The notes: generated by a model not told the origin, from the sequence alone. 64,000 bases of DNA from an uncultured Paracoccaceae bacterium (GCA_947500825.1 CANMTR010000006.1:124001-188000), one strand, 5' to 3'; numbered from the stretch's first letter, positions 54,582 to 63,570 are shown. A program made the numbers and translations.

Positions 54582-55172
54582 TTGCTTGAGGAGCAGCTTC
54601 ACTACACTGATGTCTGCCGCGGTCGCTATATTTGCAAGAAACATGGCGGATTCTGCGACGGTGCCGACAACTACGTACCTTACTGTCCGGTGTGTGGTGA
54701 AGATCCTAAGGGCCGTGGGGATTGTCTTTGGGAAAAAAACAAGATTGATAGGATCTTACACTTAGTCAACGGCATGCAAAAACGGGCGATGAGAAACGCA
54801 TCTTTGATTACAGTTGCGGTTGGCAGTTTGGGAGCCCTTAACCTCATTACAAAGCTAGCCGGCGCCAGTGAAAAACAGTCGAACCCTCCCGTAGATTTTT
54901 CTCCCTTCTTCTTTCAACTATCTCTAGCTACACTTGTACTTTGTGTGATTGCCTATTCATTCGCCATGCGGCACATAAAAATTACATGCAACCAGGAGAT
55001 ACCTTCTAAGACCTACTCATGTTGGATAGCAGAACTCCAAGTGGAGCTTGCAAGTTTGGAGAAGTGCAATACCTTTGCGTCTATATTGTTTGTATTTTCT
55101 CTACTATTTGTCTTTGCAGCTTTTCTTCCACCAGAGGTTCGAGGTTTCATCCCGAACTTTTTAGAAGATTGA
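54582..55172 (+). CDS. AT-rich, Cys-rich membrane protein of unknown family (probably acquired)
   Basis: A 196-aa protein starting at TTG one base after the pheS stop. Residues 1-50 contain six cysteines (12, 18, 25, 35, 38, 48; PYCPVCG holds a CxxC), like a zinc ribbon. Three hydrophobic segments follow at about 72-92, 108-129 and 165-183. Base composition is markedly different: 214 G+C of 480 bases (45 %) over 54661-55140 by hand count, against 85 of 120 (71 %) in nearby pheS; codons such as ATA, TTA, AGA are used that neighbours avoid. This indicates recent acquisition. No integrase, repeat or transposon end is visible. Function unknown; start codon is uncertain. Confidence 0.7.
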   Translation: MLEEQLHYTDVCRGRYICKKHGGFCDGADNYVPYCPVCGEDPKGRGDCLWEKNKIDRILHLVNGMQKRAMRNASLITVAVGSLGALNLITKLAGASEKQSNPPVDFSPFFFQLSLATLVLCVIAYSFAMRHIKITCNQEIPSKTYSCWIAELQVELASLEKCNTFASILFVFSLLFVFAAFLPPEVRGFIPNFLED

Positions 55173-55179
55173 ACACGGC

Positions 55180-55455
55180 ATGAACCTCTTCCGCCACGAG
55201 AACCGGCAGCAATCCGAGCGGTCGCGCCGCATCTACGCGATCACCGAGGTCGCCTACACGGCCGTCGATTTCGGGGCGGCGATGTGCTTCCTGGTCGGCT
55301 CGGTCATGTTCTTCTGGGACAGCCTCTACACCGCGGCGGTCTGGCTTTTCGTCGTCGGATCGTTTCTCTTCGCGGTGAAGCCCACGATCAAGTTCGGCCG
55401 CGAGGTGAAGCTCGCGGCGATGGGAGACGAGAAGAGCCTGGCGAACCGGGACTAG
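55180..55455 (+). CDS. YrhK-domain membrane protein
   Basis: A 91-aa protein with two membrane helices, AYTAVDFGAAMCFLVGSVMFFW and LYTAAVWLFVVGSFLFAVK, which match the YrhK domain pattern. Function unknown. GC content returns to normal here. No good Shine-Dalgarno precedes the ATG (GAACACGGC), which fits an upstream insertion having separated it from its original leader. Confidence 0.78.
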   Translation: MNLFRHENRQQSERSRRIYAITEVAYTAVDFGAAMCFLVGSVMFFWDSLYTAAVWLFVVGSFLFAVKPTIKFGREVKLAAMGDEKSLANRD

Positions 55456-55483
55456 GCCGCGATTTTCGGGAGGTGACGCGACC

Positions 55484-55663
55484 ATGACGCCCTTTGCCCG
55501 TTGGCTGACGGCCGCGGCCCTGCTGATCCTGGCGGGGATCGCCGTGCCCTACGGCCTCATGTCCGGACCACCCCACGGCCTGGGCATCCTATGGTTCTGG
55601 ACGGGTTTCGGGGCTGCCGTCATCGCCTTGATCCTGTGGGGCGTCCGGGGCTGGGGGCGCTGA
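55484..55663 (+). CDS. Small DUF3311-like companion of the symporter
   Basis: A 59-aa membrane protein with two helices (WLTAAALLILAGIAVPYGLM; LWFWTGFGAAVIALILWGV) whose stop overlaps the symporter start in TGATG. Short hydrophobic proteins in this position are common next to SSS-family transporters (YhdT/DUF3311 type). RBS GGGAGGTGACG. Family assignment is by context and shape. Confidence 0.75.
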   Translation: MTPFARWLTAAALLILAGIAVPYGLMSGPPHGLGILWFWTGFGAAVIALILWGVRGWGR

Positions 55664-57129
55664 TGTCCGCCACCCTCGTCTGGATCGGCGTCGGGATCTT
55701 CGCGCTCCTCGGCCTCGTCATCGCGGTGGCCGCGGCGCGGGGCAATACCGGCTCGGCGGTCGATTACTACCTCGGCGGGCGGGCCTTCGGAGGCATGGTC
55801 TCCGGCCTGTCCTATGCCGCGACGACCTACTCGGCCTTCATGCTGATCGTGCTGACGGGGTTGACCTATCGCGGCGGGGTGGGCGCGCTCGGTTTCGAGC
55901 TGATCTACTTCTCCGGGCTCACCCTTCTCGTCGTGTTCGGCCCGCGCTTCCGGTTGGCGGCGGAGCGATACGGCTTCGTCACCCCGGCCGAGATGCTGGG
56001 GCGGCGCTACGGCTCGCACTGGGTGGCGCGGGCGACGGCGATCCTGTCGCTCGTCTTCCTCATGCCCTATTGCACCACGCAGATGGCCGGGATCGGCCTG
56101 TTGCTGTCCCAGATCACGGGGGGCGCGATCTCGCTCACGGCGGCGGTGGCGACCGGCGCGGTGCTGGCGATGCTGTGGACGCTCGTCGCCGGGCTGCGCT
56201 CGGTGGCGTGGACGGACGCGGTGCAGGCGGCGATCATGGCCGTCTCGGCGCTCTTGGCCGTCGGCTTCGTCGTGGCCGAGATCGGCGGGCCCGCCACCTT
56301 TGCCGAGAGGGTCGTGGAGGAACGGGGCGCGTGGCTCGACGTGCCCGGGCCGGGCCTTTGGTCGCTGGGCACGTTCCTGGCGCTGTCGCTGCCGTGGTTC
56401 TTCTTTCCGCTGTCGAACCCCCAGGTCAGCCAGCGATTGTTCGTGGTGCGCGACGTGGCCGCGATGCGCTCGATGATCCTGTGGGTGCTGGTCTTCGGCC
56501 TGCTCTTCACGCTGGTCTCGGTCATCTGGGGTTTCGCCGCGCTGATCCTCGCGCCGGAGCTGGAGGCCACCTCCGCGGCGACGCCGGCGCTTCTGGCGAC
56601 CGACGCGGTGCCTTCGGCGGTGGCGCTTTTCCTGACCGTGGGCATCCTGTCGGCCGCAATATCGACCCTAGATTCCATCGCGCTGACCCTGGGCTCCATG
56701 GTGGCACGGGACCTCGGGAGCGCGCAGGCGCGCGACGCGCGGCAAGTCATGGTGGGGCGGATCGTGGTGGTGCTGGTGATCCTCTTCGCCTCGGTCTTCG
56801 CGCTCAGGAACGCAGAGATCGTGGAGCAACTTGCGGCGCTGTCGGCCGCGGGGCTCGTCGTGTCGGTCCCTGCCATCGTGGGGGCCTTCTTCTGGCGCCG
56901 CGGAACGGCCGCCGGGGCACTTGCCTCCCTCGTGGGCGGCACGGCAACCGCGATCTGGATGGCCTTCGTGGCGGGTATCAGCGTCTTCGATCCGACGCTG
57001 GCCGCAACCGTGATCGGCGTGACGGTCGCGCTGTTCGTCGGGGTCAGCCTCGTCACCCGGCCCAAGGCGGAGGCGTTGGACTTCAAGGCCGCGCTGGCGG
57101 ACGACCTGGCGCGACACGGTGTCTGGTAG
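55663..57129 (+). CDS. Sodium:solute symporter (SSS family)
   Basis: A 488-aa inner-membrane protein with about 13 helices and the LeuT-like fold. Family features: GSAVDYYLGGRAFGG then SYAATTYSAFMLI near the Na+ site in TM1-2, GLRSVAWTDAVQAAIM, the GFAALIL unit and the ISTLDSIALTLGSM motif near residue 330. It is closest by eye to the PanF/YidK/PutP-type clade; the solute is not predictable. The start overlaps the 59-aa partner gene by one base. Confidence 0.88.
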   Translation: MSATLVWIGVGIFALLGLVIAVAAARGNTGSAVDYYLGGRAFGGMVSGLSYAATTYSAFMLIVLTGLTYRGGVGALGFELIYFSGLTLLVVFGPRFRLAAERYGFVTPAEMLGRRYGSHWVARATAILSLVFLMPYCTTQMAGIGLLLSQITGGAISLTAAVATGAVLAMLWTLVAGLRSVAWTDAVQAAIMAVSALLAVGFVVAEIGGPATFAERVVEERGAWLDVPGPGLWSLGTFLALSLPWFFFPLSNPQVSQRLFVVRDVAAMRSMILWVLVFGLLFTLVSVIWGFAALILAPELEATSAATPALLATDAVPSAVALFLTVGILSAAISTLDSIALTLGSMVARDLGSAQARDARQVMVGRIVVVLVILFASVFALRNAEIVEQLAALSAAGLVVSVPAIVGAFFWRRGTAAGALASLVGGTATAIWMAFVAGISVFDPTLAATVIGVTVALFVGVSLVTRPKAEALDFKAALADDLARHGVW

Positions 57130-57162
57130 GCACAGACCCCCCTCGGGCGCAGGCTCGCGCCC

Positions 57163-57489
57163 ATGAAGACCATCAAGATCGTCGCCCTCTGCGGCCTGGC
57201 CGCTCTGGTCCTGGCCGGCCACGTGGCGCTTTGGGCCTCGCCGGAGTGGGAAAGGGAGGCCAAGCTGCGGCTGACCGTCCTGAACGCGCTCGGATGGGCG
57301 GTCGTGTTCGTGCCCGCCTGGGCCGTCGGCCGCTGGGCGGCGGTGCATCGCGGCCCGAAAGCGGCCCCCTCCGACCCCGAGACGACACGCGGCCGGACCG
57401 GTTCGGGAGAAAGAGCATCCGCCGAGGACTATATCAACGCGCACGGCACGGGCGCGCCCACCCGCGAGTGCGACCCGACGGTCGGCTGA
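57163..57489 (+). CDS. Small membrane protein, unknown
   Basis: A 108-aa protein with two N-terminal membrane helices (IKIVALCGLAALVLAGHVALW; VLNALGWAVVFVPAWAVGRWA) and a disordered polar tail rich in Arg, Glu and Ser. No family recognised. It lies 33 bases after the symporter and 59 before pheT. Moderate confidence that it is real, based on codon use and hydrophobic pattern. Confidence 0.6.
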   Translation: MKTIKIVALCGLAALVLAGHVALWASPEWEREAKLRLTVLNALGWAVVFVPAWAVGRWAAVHRGPKAAPSDPETTRGRTGSGERASAEDYINAHGTGAPTRECDPTVG

Positions 57490-57548
57490 CGCTTCCCATC
57501 CGGGCCGTGCTGCGCTAGTCCCACGCCCGGAGTGCGAAGGGGGCCCCG

Positions 57549-59945
57549 ATGAAGTTCACCCTGTCCTGGCTGATGGACCATCTCGAGACCGACGCGACCG
57601 TTTCGGAGATTGCCGAAGCGCTGACGGATCTCGGCCTGGAGGTCGAGGAGGTCGTCGACCCCGCCGAGCGCCTGCGCGGGTTCACGTTGGGCCACGTGGA
57701 AACGGCCGAGAAACACCCCGACGCCGACCGGCTCAAGGTCTGCCAGGTCCGCACGGACGAGGGCCTGCAACAGATCATCTGCGGCGCACCCAACGCGCGC
57801 GAGGGAATCATCGTGGTGGTCGCCAAGCCCGGCACCTACGTCCCCGGCATCGACACCACCATCCAGGTCGGCAAGATCCGCGGCGTCGAAAGCCACGGCA
57901 TGATGGCCTCCGAACGGGAGATGGAGCTGTCGGACGAACATTCCGGCATCATCGAACTGCCCTCGGGCGAGGTGGGCGAGAGCTTCGCCGACTGGCTGCG
58001 CGCCAACGAGCCCGCCAGGGTCGACCCGGTGATCGAGATCGCGATCACGCCCAACCGGCCCGACGCGCTCGGCGTGCGCGGCATCGCGCGGGACCTCGCC
58101 GCGCGGGGGTTGGGCAAGCTCCGGCCGCAGGAGATCGCCGACGTTCCGGGCACCTTCCCCTGCCCCGTGGGCGTCTCCATCGACGAGGCCGCCCTGCCCC
58201 ATGCCCCCCATTTCACCGGCCGCATCCTGCGGGGCGTGACCAACGGCCCCTCGCCGCACTGGCTGCAAGAGCGGCTGAAGGCGATCGGCCTGCGCCCGAT
58301 CTCGGCACTGGTGGACATCACCAACTTCTTCACCTTCGACCAGAACCGCCCGCTCCACGTCTTCGACGCGAGCCGGGTGTCGGGCGACCTTCGCGTCCAC
58401 CTCACCACGGGCGGCGAGACGCTGGAGGCGCTCGACGAGCGGACCTACACCTTCGGGCCCGGCATGATCGCGATCTCGGACGAGACCGGCCCGGAAAGCA
58501 TCGCGGGCATCATGGGCGGCGCGCCCACGGGCGTGGAGGACGGCACGCGGGACGTATTCGTCGAATCGGCCTGGTGGGACCCGGTGACCATCGCCCGGAC
58601 GGGCCGCGCGCTGAAGATCAACACGGACGCGCGCTACCGCTTCGAGCGGGGGGTGGACCCCGCCTTCACCCGCCCGGGGCTGGAAGCCGCGACCGCGATG
58701 ATCCTGGAGCTCTGCGGCGGCGAAGCCTCGGAAGTGGTGGAGGCCGGCGCGGCCCCCGACCACGCGCGCACCTACGCGCTCGACACCGCCCGCGCCTCCT
58801 CCCTGGTGGGGATGGAGATTCCGGCGCCGCAGCAGCGCGAGACGCTGGAGCGGCTCGGCTTCAGGCTGGAGGGCGAGTTGGCCCATGTGCCGTCCTGGCG
58901 CCCCGACGTGCAGGGCGAGGCCGACCTGGTCGAGGAGGTCGCGCGCATGGCCTCGCTCACGAACCTGGCGCCCCGGCCCCTGCCCCGTTCGAAACCGGGC
59001 GTGCCAGCGCCGATCCTGACCGACGGCCAGCGCCGCGAGCAGGCGGCGCGGCGCGCCTGCGCGGCACTGGGCCTGAACGAGGCAGTGACCTATTCCTTCA
59101 TCGACAGCACCTCCGCCGCCCTCTTCGGCGGCGGGACGGACGCGACGATGCTGGAGAACCCGATCTCCTCCGAGATGTCGCACCTGCGGCCCGACCTGCT
59201 TCCGGGCCTGCTGCAGGCCGCGGCCAGGAACCAGGCGCGCGGGCAACCCGACCTCGGGCTCTTCGAGGTGGGCACGACCTTCTCCGGCGGCGAACCGGGG
59301 GAAAGCGAGACGCAGGTCGCGGGCCTCCTGGCCGGTCGGACGGGGCCGAAGGACGTGCACGGCGCCGCCCGGGCAGTCGATGCCTTCGACGCCAAGGCCG
59401 CGGCGGAGGCCGTGCTGGCCGCCCTCGGCGCCCCCGCCGCGACGCAAATCTTCCGCGAGGGTGCCGAATGGTGGCATCCGGGCCGCCACGGACGCATCTG
59501 CCTTGGACCCAAGAAGACCCTCGCGGTCTTCGGCGAGATCCACCCCAAGACCTTGCGCGCCATGGGCGTGAAGGGGCCGGCGGTGGGCTTCAGCGTCTGG
59601 CCCGACGCGGTGCCCGCACCGCGCAAGGGGGGCGCGGCCCGGCCCGCCCTTGCCTTGAGCGGCCTGCAAGCGGTGGAGCGCGACTTCGCCTTCGTGCTGG
59701 ATGCGCGGGTCGAGGCACAGGCGGTCGTGCAGGCGGCCAGAGGTGCCGACAAGCGGCTGATCGAGGATGTCCGCGTCTTCGACCAGTTCGTCGGCGGATC
59801 GCTCGGCGAAGGCGCGAAGTCCCTGGCGATCACCGTGCGCCTGCAACCCAGCGAGGAGACGCTGACCGACAAGGACATCGACGCGGTGGCCGAGAAGGTC
59901 GTGGCGAAGGTGGAGAGCGCCACGGGCGGCCGCCTGCGCGGCTGA
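57549..59945 (+). CDS. pheT: Phenylalanyl-tRNA synthetase beta subunit
   Basis: A 798-aa PheRS beta subunit. The tRNA-binding EMAP-like domain (about 40-150, LKVCQVRTDEGLQQIICGAPN), B3/B4 editing domain, B5 domain and the C-terminal anticodon-binding FDX-ACB domain (about 700-795, ending with VRLQPSEETLTDKDIDAVAEKV) are all present. Length is normal. It is separated from pheS by about 3 kb. tdk follows 10 bases later. Confidence 0.96.
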   Translation: MKFTLSWLMDHLETDATVSEIAEALTDLGLEVEEVVDPAERLRGFTLGHVETAEKHPDADRLKVCQVRTDEGLQQIICGAPNAREGIIVVVAKPGTYVPGIDTTIQVGKIRGVESHGMMASEREMELSDEHSGIIELPSGEVGESFADWLRANEPARVDPVIEIAITPNRPDALGVRGIARDLAARGLGKLRPQEIADVPGTFPCPVGVSIDEAALPHAPHFTGRILRGVTNGPSPHWLQERLKAIGLRPISALVDITNFFTFDQNRPLHVFDASRVSGDLRVHLTTGGETLEALDERTYTFGPGMIAISDETGPESIAGIMGGAPTGVEDGTRDVFVESAWWDPVTIARTGRALKINTDARYRFERGVDPAFTRPGLEAATAMILELCGGEASEVVEAGAAPDHARTYALDTARASSLVGMEIPAPQQRETLERLGFRLEGELAHVPSWRPDVQGEADLVEEVARMASLTNLAPRPLPRSKPGVPAPILTDGQRREQAARRACAALGLNEAVTYSFIDSTSAALFGGGTDATMLENPISSEMSHLRPDLLPGLLQAAARNQARGQPDLGLFEVGTTFSGGEPGESETQVAGLLAGRTGPKDVHGAARAVDAFDAKAAAEAVLAALGAPAATQIFREGAEWWHPGRHGRICLGPKKTLAVFGEIHPKTLRAMGVKGPAVGFSVWPDAVPAPRKGGAARPALALSGLQAVERDFAFVLDARVEAQAVVQAARGADKRLIEDVRVFDQFVGGSLGEGAKSLAITVRLQPSEETLTDKDIDAVAEKVVAKVESATGGRLRG

Positions 59946-59955
59946 GGCGGGGCCG

Positions 59956-60534
59956 ATGGCGAAGCTGCACTTCCACTACTCGACAATGAACGCCGGCAAG
60001 TCGACGCTGCTCCTGCAGGCGTCCTACAACTACAACGAGCGTGGCATGGCCACGCGCCTGCTAACCGCGCGGCTCGACGAGCGGGCCGGGCCACGCCGGA
60101 TCGCCAGTCGCATCGGCATCGGCTCGGAGGCCGCGACCTACGGGCCGGACGACGATCTCTTTGCCATGGTGCGGACATGGCAGGAGGAAGAGGACATCGC
60201 CTGCCTGTTCGTCGACGAGGCGCAGTTCCTGACGGAGGCACAGGTCTGGCAACTCGCCCGCGCGGTCGACGACCTGGGCGTTCCGGCGATGTGCTACGGC
60301 CTGCGCGTGGACTTCATGGGCCAGCTCTTCCCCGGGTCGGCCGCACTCCTGGCCCTGGCCGACGAGATGCGCGAGGTCCGCACGATCTGCCATTGCGGAC
60401 GCAAGGCCACGATGGTCGTGCGCCGCGGCCCCGACGGGCGGGCGCTGCGCGAGGGCGCGCAGGTGCAGGTGGGCGGCAACGAAACCTACTCGGCCCTGTG
60501 CCGTCGCCACTGGCGCGAAGAGATGGGTCAGTAG
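59956..60534 (+). CDS. tdk: Thymidine kinase
   Basis: A 192-aa type II thymidine kinase (thymidine + ATP to dTMP). P-loop [11 protein letters not shown] (about 11-21), Mg/DEAQFL motif near residue 87, and zinc cysteines in TICHCGRKATMVVR and ALCRRHW. Length is normal. It complements the deo/cdd salvage genes. The 3' end overlaps the convergent csaA-like gene by 7 bases. Confidence 0.95.
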   Translation: MAKLHFHYSTMNAGKSTLLLQASYNYNERGMATRLLTARLDERAGPRRIASRIGIGSEAATYGPDDDLFAMVRTWQEEEDIACLFVDEAQFLTEAQVWQLARAVDDLGVPAMCYGLRVDFMGQLFPGSAALLALADEMREVRTICHCGRKATMVVRRGPDGRALREGAQVQVGGNETYSALCRRHWREEMGQ

Positions 60535-60845
60535 AGGCGGCCGCCCTCCGGCACGTCGACATCGGGGCCGACGAGCACCACCTCGCCGTCGGCGTCCGGC
60601 ACGCCCAGAACCAGAACCTCGGACATGACCGGGCCGATCTGGCGGGGTGGCAGGTTCACCACCGCCAGCACCTGCCGGCCCACGAGGGTATCGGGTGCAT
60701 AGTGCCGAGCGATCTGGGCCGAGGAGCGCTTCACCCCCAGCACGCCACCGAAATCCACCCGCAGTCGGAGGGCGGGCTTGCGCGCCTCCGGAAAGGGCTC
60801 AGCGGCGACGATGCGGCCGACGCGGATGTCCAGATCCCCCGGCAC
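60528..60845 (-). CDS. csaA: CsaA-type tRNA-binding/chaperone protein
   Basis: A 105-aa EMAP-like OB-fold protein. IRVGRIVAAEPFPEARKPALRL starts the fold; LGVKRSSAQIARHY and the C-terminus VPEGGRLY fit CsaA. CsaA binds tRNA and can act as a chaperone assisting secretion. I placed the start at the GTG at 60845, which begins 5 bases after the proC stop and gives the family N-terminus; longer in-frame sequence is a proC shadow. Confidence 0.85.
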   Translation of the reverse strand: MPGDLDIRVGRIVAAEPFPEARKPALRLRVDFGGVLGVKRSSAQIARHYAPDTLVGRQVLAVVNLPPRQIGPVMSEVLVLGVPDADGEVVLVGPDVDVPEGGRLY

Positions 60846-60850
60846 CGCAG

Positions 60851-61654
60851 TCAGTTGCCCAGCTCGCGCGATCGGTCGGCGGCCGCTGCCACGGTCCGGC
60901 GCATCAAATCGCCCAGCTCGTTGGTCAGGACGCCGAGACCGGCCTCGGTTGTCCCGCCCGGCGAGGTCACGTCGGCCCGCAGCTCGGAGGGTGGCTTGTC
61001 GCTGTCCTCGGCAAGCTGCCCCGCACCGCCGACGGTGGCCTTTGCCAGCTCCATGGCGAGGTCTCGCGACAGGCCCTGCCCCTCCCCGGCCGCGGCGAGG
61101 CATTCGATGACGTGAAACACGTAGGCCGGCCCGCTGCCGGAAACGGCGGTGACGGCGTCCATCTGATCCTCTCTTTCCAGGCGCACGGTCTGCCCGATGG
61201 CCGACAGCAACTCCTCGGCCAGATCGAGCGAGCCTTCGCCGGCATCGTTGGCGGCAAGCGCCGTGACGCCCCGGCCGATGGCGGCGGGAGTGTTGGGCAT
61301 GGCGCGTATCACCGGCGTGCCGCTCCCAAACACGGTCTCGAAATGCCGGATGGTAACGCCTGCGGCGATCGACAGAACCACAGTCCCGCCGCCGCCCAGG
61401 GCCGTGATCCGGGGCAGTGCGTCCCCCATCATCTGCGGCTTCACGGCGATCATGACGAGGCCCGGCTCGTCGGGCAGGCCCGCGTTGAGGTGCAGGCCCT
61501 CAAGGTCCCGCAGCCAGTCGGACGGGTCGGGATCGATCACCCATATATCGGCCGGGTCGAGCTTCCCCCGAAGCCAGCCCTGGAGCATCGCGGAGCCCAT
61601 CTTGCCGCAGCCCAGCATCACCAGGCCACGACGTTTCAGCGTGTCCATGTCCAT
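60851..61654 (-). CDS. proC: Pyrroline-5-carboxylate reductase
   Basis: A 267-aa enzyme that completes proline synthesis by reducing P5C with NAD(P)H. Rossmann motif MLGCGKMGSAMLQGW (about 13-27), IAVKPQMM, AVSGSGPAYVFHVIECLA and the C-terminal DVTSPGGTTEAGLGVL signature are complete. Length is standard. ATG 61654 follows AAGGG; a second ATG two codons later is possible. Confidence 0.95.
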   Translation of the reverse strand: MDMDTLKRRGLVMLGCGKMGSAMLQGWLRGKLDPADIWVIDPDPSDWLRDLEGLHLNAGLPDEPGLVMIAVKPQMMGDALPRITALGGGGTVVLSIAAGVTIRHFETVFGSGTPVIRAMPNTPAAIGRGVTALAANDAGEGSLDLAEELLSAIGQTVRLEREDQMDAVTAVSGSGPAYVFHVIECLAAAGEGQGLSRDLAMELAKATVGGAGQLAEDSDKPPSELRADVTSPGGTTEAGLGVLTNELGDLMRRTVAAAADRSRELGN

Positions 61655-61745
61655 GCGGATATCCCTTCCCCTAGCTCGGGGCAGCGGATCACGTCGGCGG
61701 CCGCGGTTCAATGCGAAGACGCAAAGACCGAGACGTCCCGGGCGC

Positions 61746-62249
61746 TCAGGCTCGGCCGTAGGCCTCTGCGATGGCGACCTGCATCGCGTCCGCGGGCGCC
61801 CTGTCCCCCCAGCAGACAAGCTGGAACGCGGGATAGAAGCGCTCCGCGTTGCGGATCGCGGCGTCGACCATGCGGTCGATCTGCTCGGCCGCGGCCACCT
61901 GCCCGCCCGACAGCGACAGGGCGTAGCGGTAGACCATGAGCTTGGCCTCGGACCAGTAGGTGAATGCCCCCAGCCAGCAGCGGTCATTGGCGCCGTTGAG
62001 CACCTCGTAGAGGGCCGGTCGCCGCGCCTCGGGAGGGTCCATGTCGAAGGTGCAGATCAGGCGCAGGGTCTCGTCGGCGGGCGACCAGGCCAGGGTCAGC
62101 GAATAGGTTCGCCACTGCCCCTCGACCGCCATGGCGATCTGGTCCTCCGCGACGCGGTCGAACTCCCAGTCGCGGTATTCGGCCAGTGTCTCGACAAGAT
62201 CGATCGGGTCGAGCGTGTCGGTCTCGTAGAACTGCTCGGTCAGCGACAT
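61746..62249 (-). CDS. YbjN-domain protein
   Basis: A 167-aa soluble protein with the YbjN/DUF1790 pattern, DWEFDRVAEDQIAMAVEGQW then YSLTLAWSPADETLRLICTFD, which resembles the type III chaperone-like fold. In E. coli YbjN affects stress responses and motility. ATG 62249 has GAGGACTT upstream; a GTG start 11 codons earlier is possible. It lies 91 bases upstream of proC on the same strand. Confidence 0.78.
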   Translation of the reverse strand: MSLTEQFYETDTLDPIDLVETLAEYRDWEFDRVAEDQIAMAVEGQWRTYSLTLAWSPADETLRLICTFDMDPPEARRPALYEVLNGANDRCWLGAFTYWSEAKLMVYRYALSLSGGQVAAAEQIDRMVDAAIRNAERFYPAFQLVCWGDRAPADAMQVAIAEAYGRA

Positions 62250-62430
62250 GAAGTCCTCGCTGGTTGGCCCCCGGGAGATCACGGACCCGGTGGACGGGAT
62301 GCCTCGGCGGCAAGGTGCGTCGTTTCCACCCGGGTCCGCCTGCGACTATCGTGTTGGGGCATCGATCCCCTGTAAAGGGAGTATTTTGAGCCCTTGGACA
62401 ATAAGTTGTGGACAGGCCGGGGGATAATAC

Positions 62431-62447
62431 AAGATCGGCACGATCTT
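62431..62447 (-). terminator. Hairpin, possible terminator of dnaX-ybaB-recR
   Basis: AAGATCG (62431-62437) and CGATCTT (62441-62447) are a perfect 7-bp inverted repeat around GCA. On the minus strand it is followed by GTATTAT and lies 24 bases after the recR stop. The 221-base gap 62250-62470 also contains an AT-rich patch at 62380-62430, which may hold a YbjN promoter. Confidence 0.45.
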
Positions 62448-62470
62448 CTGCGACGGTTTCGTGACAGGGG

Positions 62471-63073
62471 TCAAAATGCCCGCCGCGCCCGGAGCGCGGC
62501 GCCGATGGTGCCGTCGTCGAGGTAGTCCAGTTCGCCCCCCACGGGCACGCCCTGCGCGAGGCTGGTGACCCGAACGCCCCCCCCCGCTTCGAGCCGGTCG
62601 GCGATGTAATGGGCCGTGGTCTGGCCATCGACCGTCGCCCCGAGGGCGAGGATGACCTCCCCGATCTCCTCGGACGCCACACGTTCCTCAAGCCGGGGGA
62701 TGCGCAGATCTTCGGGGCCGACGTCGTCGAGCGCCGACAGCGTTCCACCCAGCACGTGGTAGCGGCCGCGGAACACGCCCGCCCGCTCCATGGCCCAGAG
62801 GTCGGCTACGTCCTCGACCACGCAGATCTCGCCGATGGACCGCTTTTCGGAGCGGCAGATGTGGCAGACGTCCTCGGTGGCGATGTTGCCGCAGACGAGG
62901 CAGTCCCGGGCGCTGTCGGCCACGTCGAGCAGCGCCTGCGCCAACGGGCGCATCACCTGTGCCCGGCGCGACAGCAGGTGCAGGACGGTACGGCGCGCGG
63001 ACCGCGGACCGAGCCCGGGCAGCCGCGCCATCAGGTCGATCAGCGCCTGTATGTCCTCGCGCGGCCCGGTCAC
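62471..63073 (-). CDS. recR: Recombination protein RecR
   Basis: A 200-aa recombination mediator that acts with RecO. HhH region [17 protein letters not shown], the four-Cys zinc finger [16 protein letters not shown] (near residue 58), Toprim-type [17 protein letters not shown] and [19 protein letters not shown] are complete. Length is normal. It follows ybaB by 4 bases. Confidence 0.96.
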   Translation of the reverse strand: MTGPREDIQALIDLMARLPGLGPRSARRTVLHLLSRRAQVMRPLAQALLDVADSARDCLVCGNIATEDVCHICRSEKRSIGEICVVEDVADLWAMERAGVFRGRYHVLGGTLSALDDVGPEDLRIPRLEERVASEEIGEVILALGATVDGQTTAHYIADRLEAGGGVRVTSLAQGVPVGGELDYLDDGTIGAALRARRAF

Positions 63074-63077
63074 CTGA

Positions 63078-63428
63078 TCAGAAGGGCAGGTTCATGCCGG
63101 GCGGCAGCCCCAGCCCTTCCGTCAGTTTCTGCATCTCCTCCTGAGAGCGGTCGGAGGCCTTCTGCTGCGCGTCCTTGATGGCGGCGAGGATGAGATCCTC
63201 GACCACCTCCTTCTCTTCGGGGTTGAAAATCGACGGGTCGATGTCGAGGCCGACGAGCTCGCCCTTGGCGGTCGAGGTCGCCTTGACCATTCCGGCACCG
63301 GATTCGCCGGTTACGGTGATCGCACGCAATTCCTCTTGCAGGGACTCCATCTTGCCCTGCATCTCCTGCGCGGCCTTCATCATCTTGCCCATGTCGCCTA
63401 GGCCACCCATTCCCTTGAACATATCCAT
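63078..63428 (-). CDS. YbaB/EbfC family nucleoid-associated protein
   Basis: A 116-aa DNA-binding dimer. It starts [22 protein letters not shown]; the core [20 protein letters not shown] and [21 protein letters not shown] and end [15 protein letters not shown] fit YbaB. It lies between dnaX and recR, as in most bacteria. A second Met two codons in could be the start. Confidence 0.95.
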   Translation of the reverse strand: MDMFKGMGGLGDMGKMMKAAQEMQGKMESLQEELRAITVTGESGAGMVKATSTAKGELVGLDIDPSIFNPEEKEVVEDLILAAIKDAQQKASDRSQEEMQKLTEGLGLPPGMNLPF

Positions 63429-63495
63429 CTCCAGATCCCTCGGGTCCTTTGCAGATACGAAGGGCGGGCGGGCGCTTCAAGGCGCCCGGCGTCCC

Positions 63496-63570
63496 TCAGA
63501 GCACGCCGATGAGCGACAGGATGATGACGACGACGACGACGAGACCGACGAGGTAGATGATACGGTTCAC
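63496..63570 (-). CDS. 24-aa single-helix membrane peptide
   Basis: A GTG-initiated 24-codon frame between ybaB and dnaX encoding essentially one hydrophobic helix (NRIIYLVGLVVVVVIILSLI). AAGGA lies 8 bases before the GTG, a good Shine-Dalgarno spacing; another GTG two codons earlier has poorer spacing. Similar tiny proteins occur in Rhodobacteraceae annotations from memory. Function unknown. Confidence 0.6.
   Translation of the reverse strand: MNRIIYLVGLVVVVVIILSLIGVL

Noticed and set aside
62401-62430. DnaA-box-like TGTGGACAG in an AT-rich patch near recR
   Set aside because: At least two mismatches to the DnaA consensus and no cluster of boxes; more likely a promoter region.
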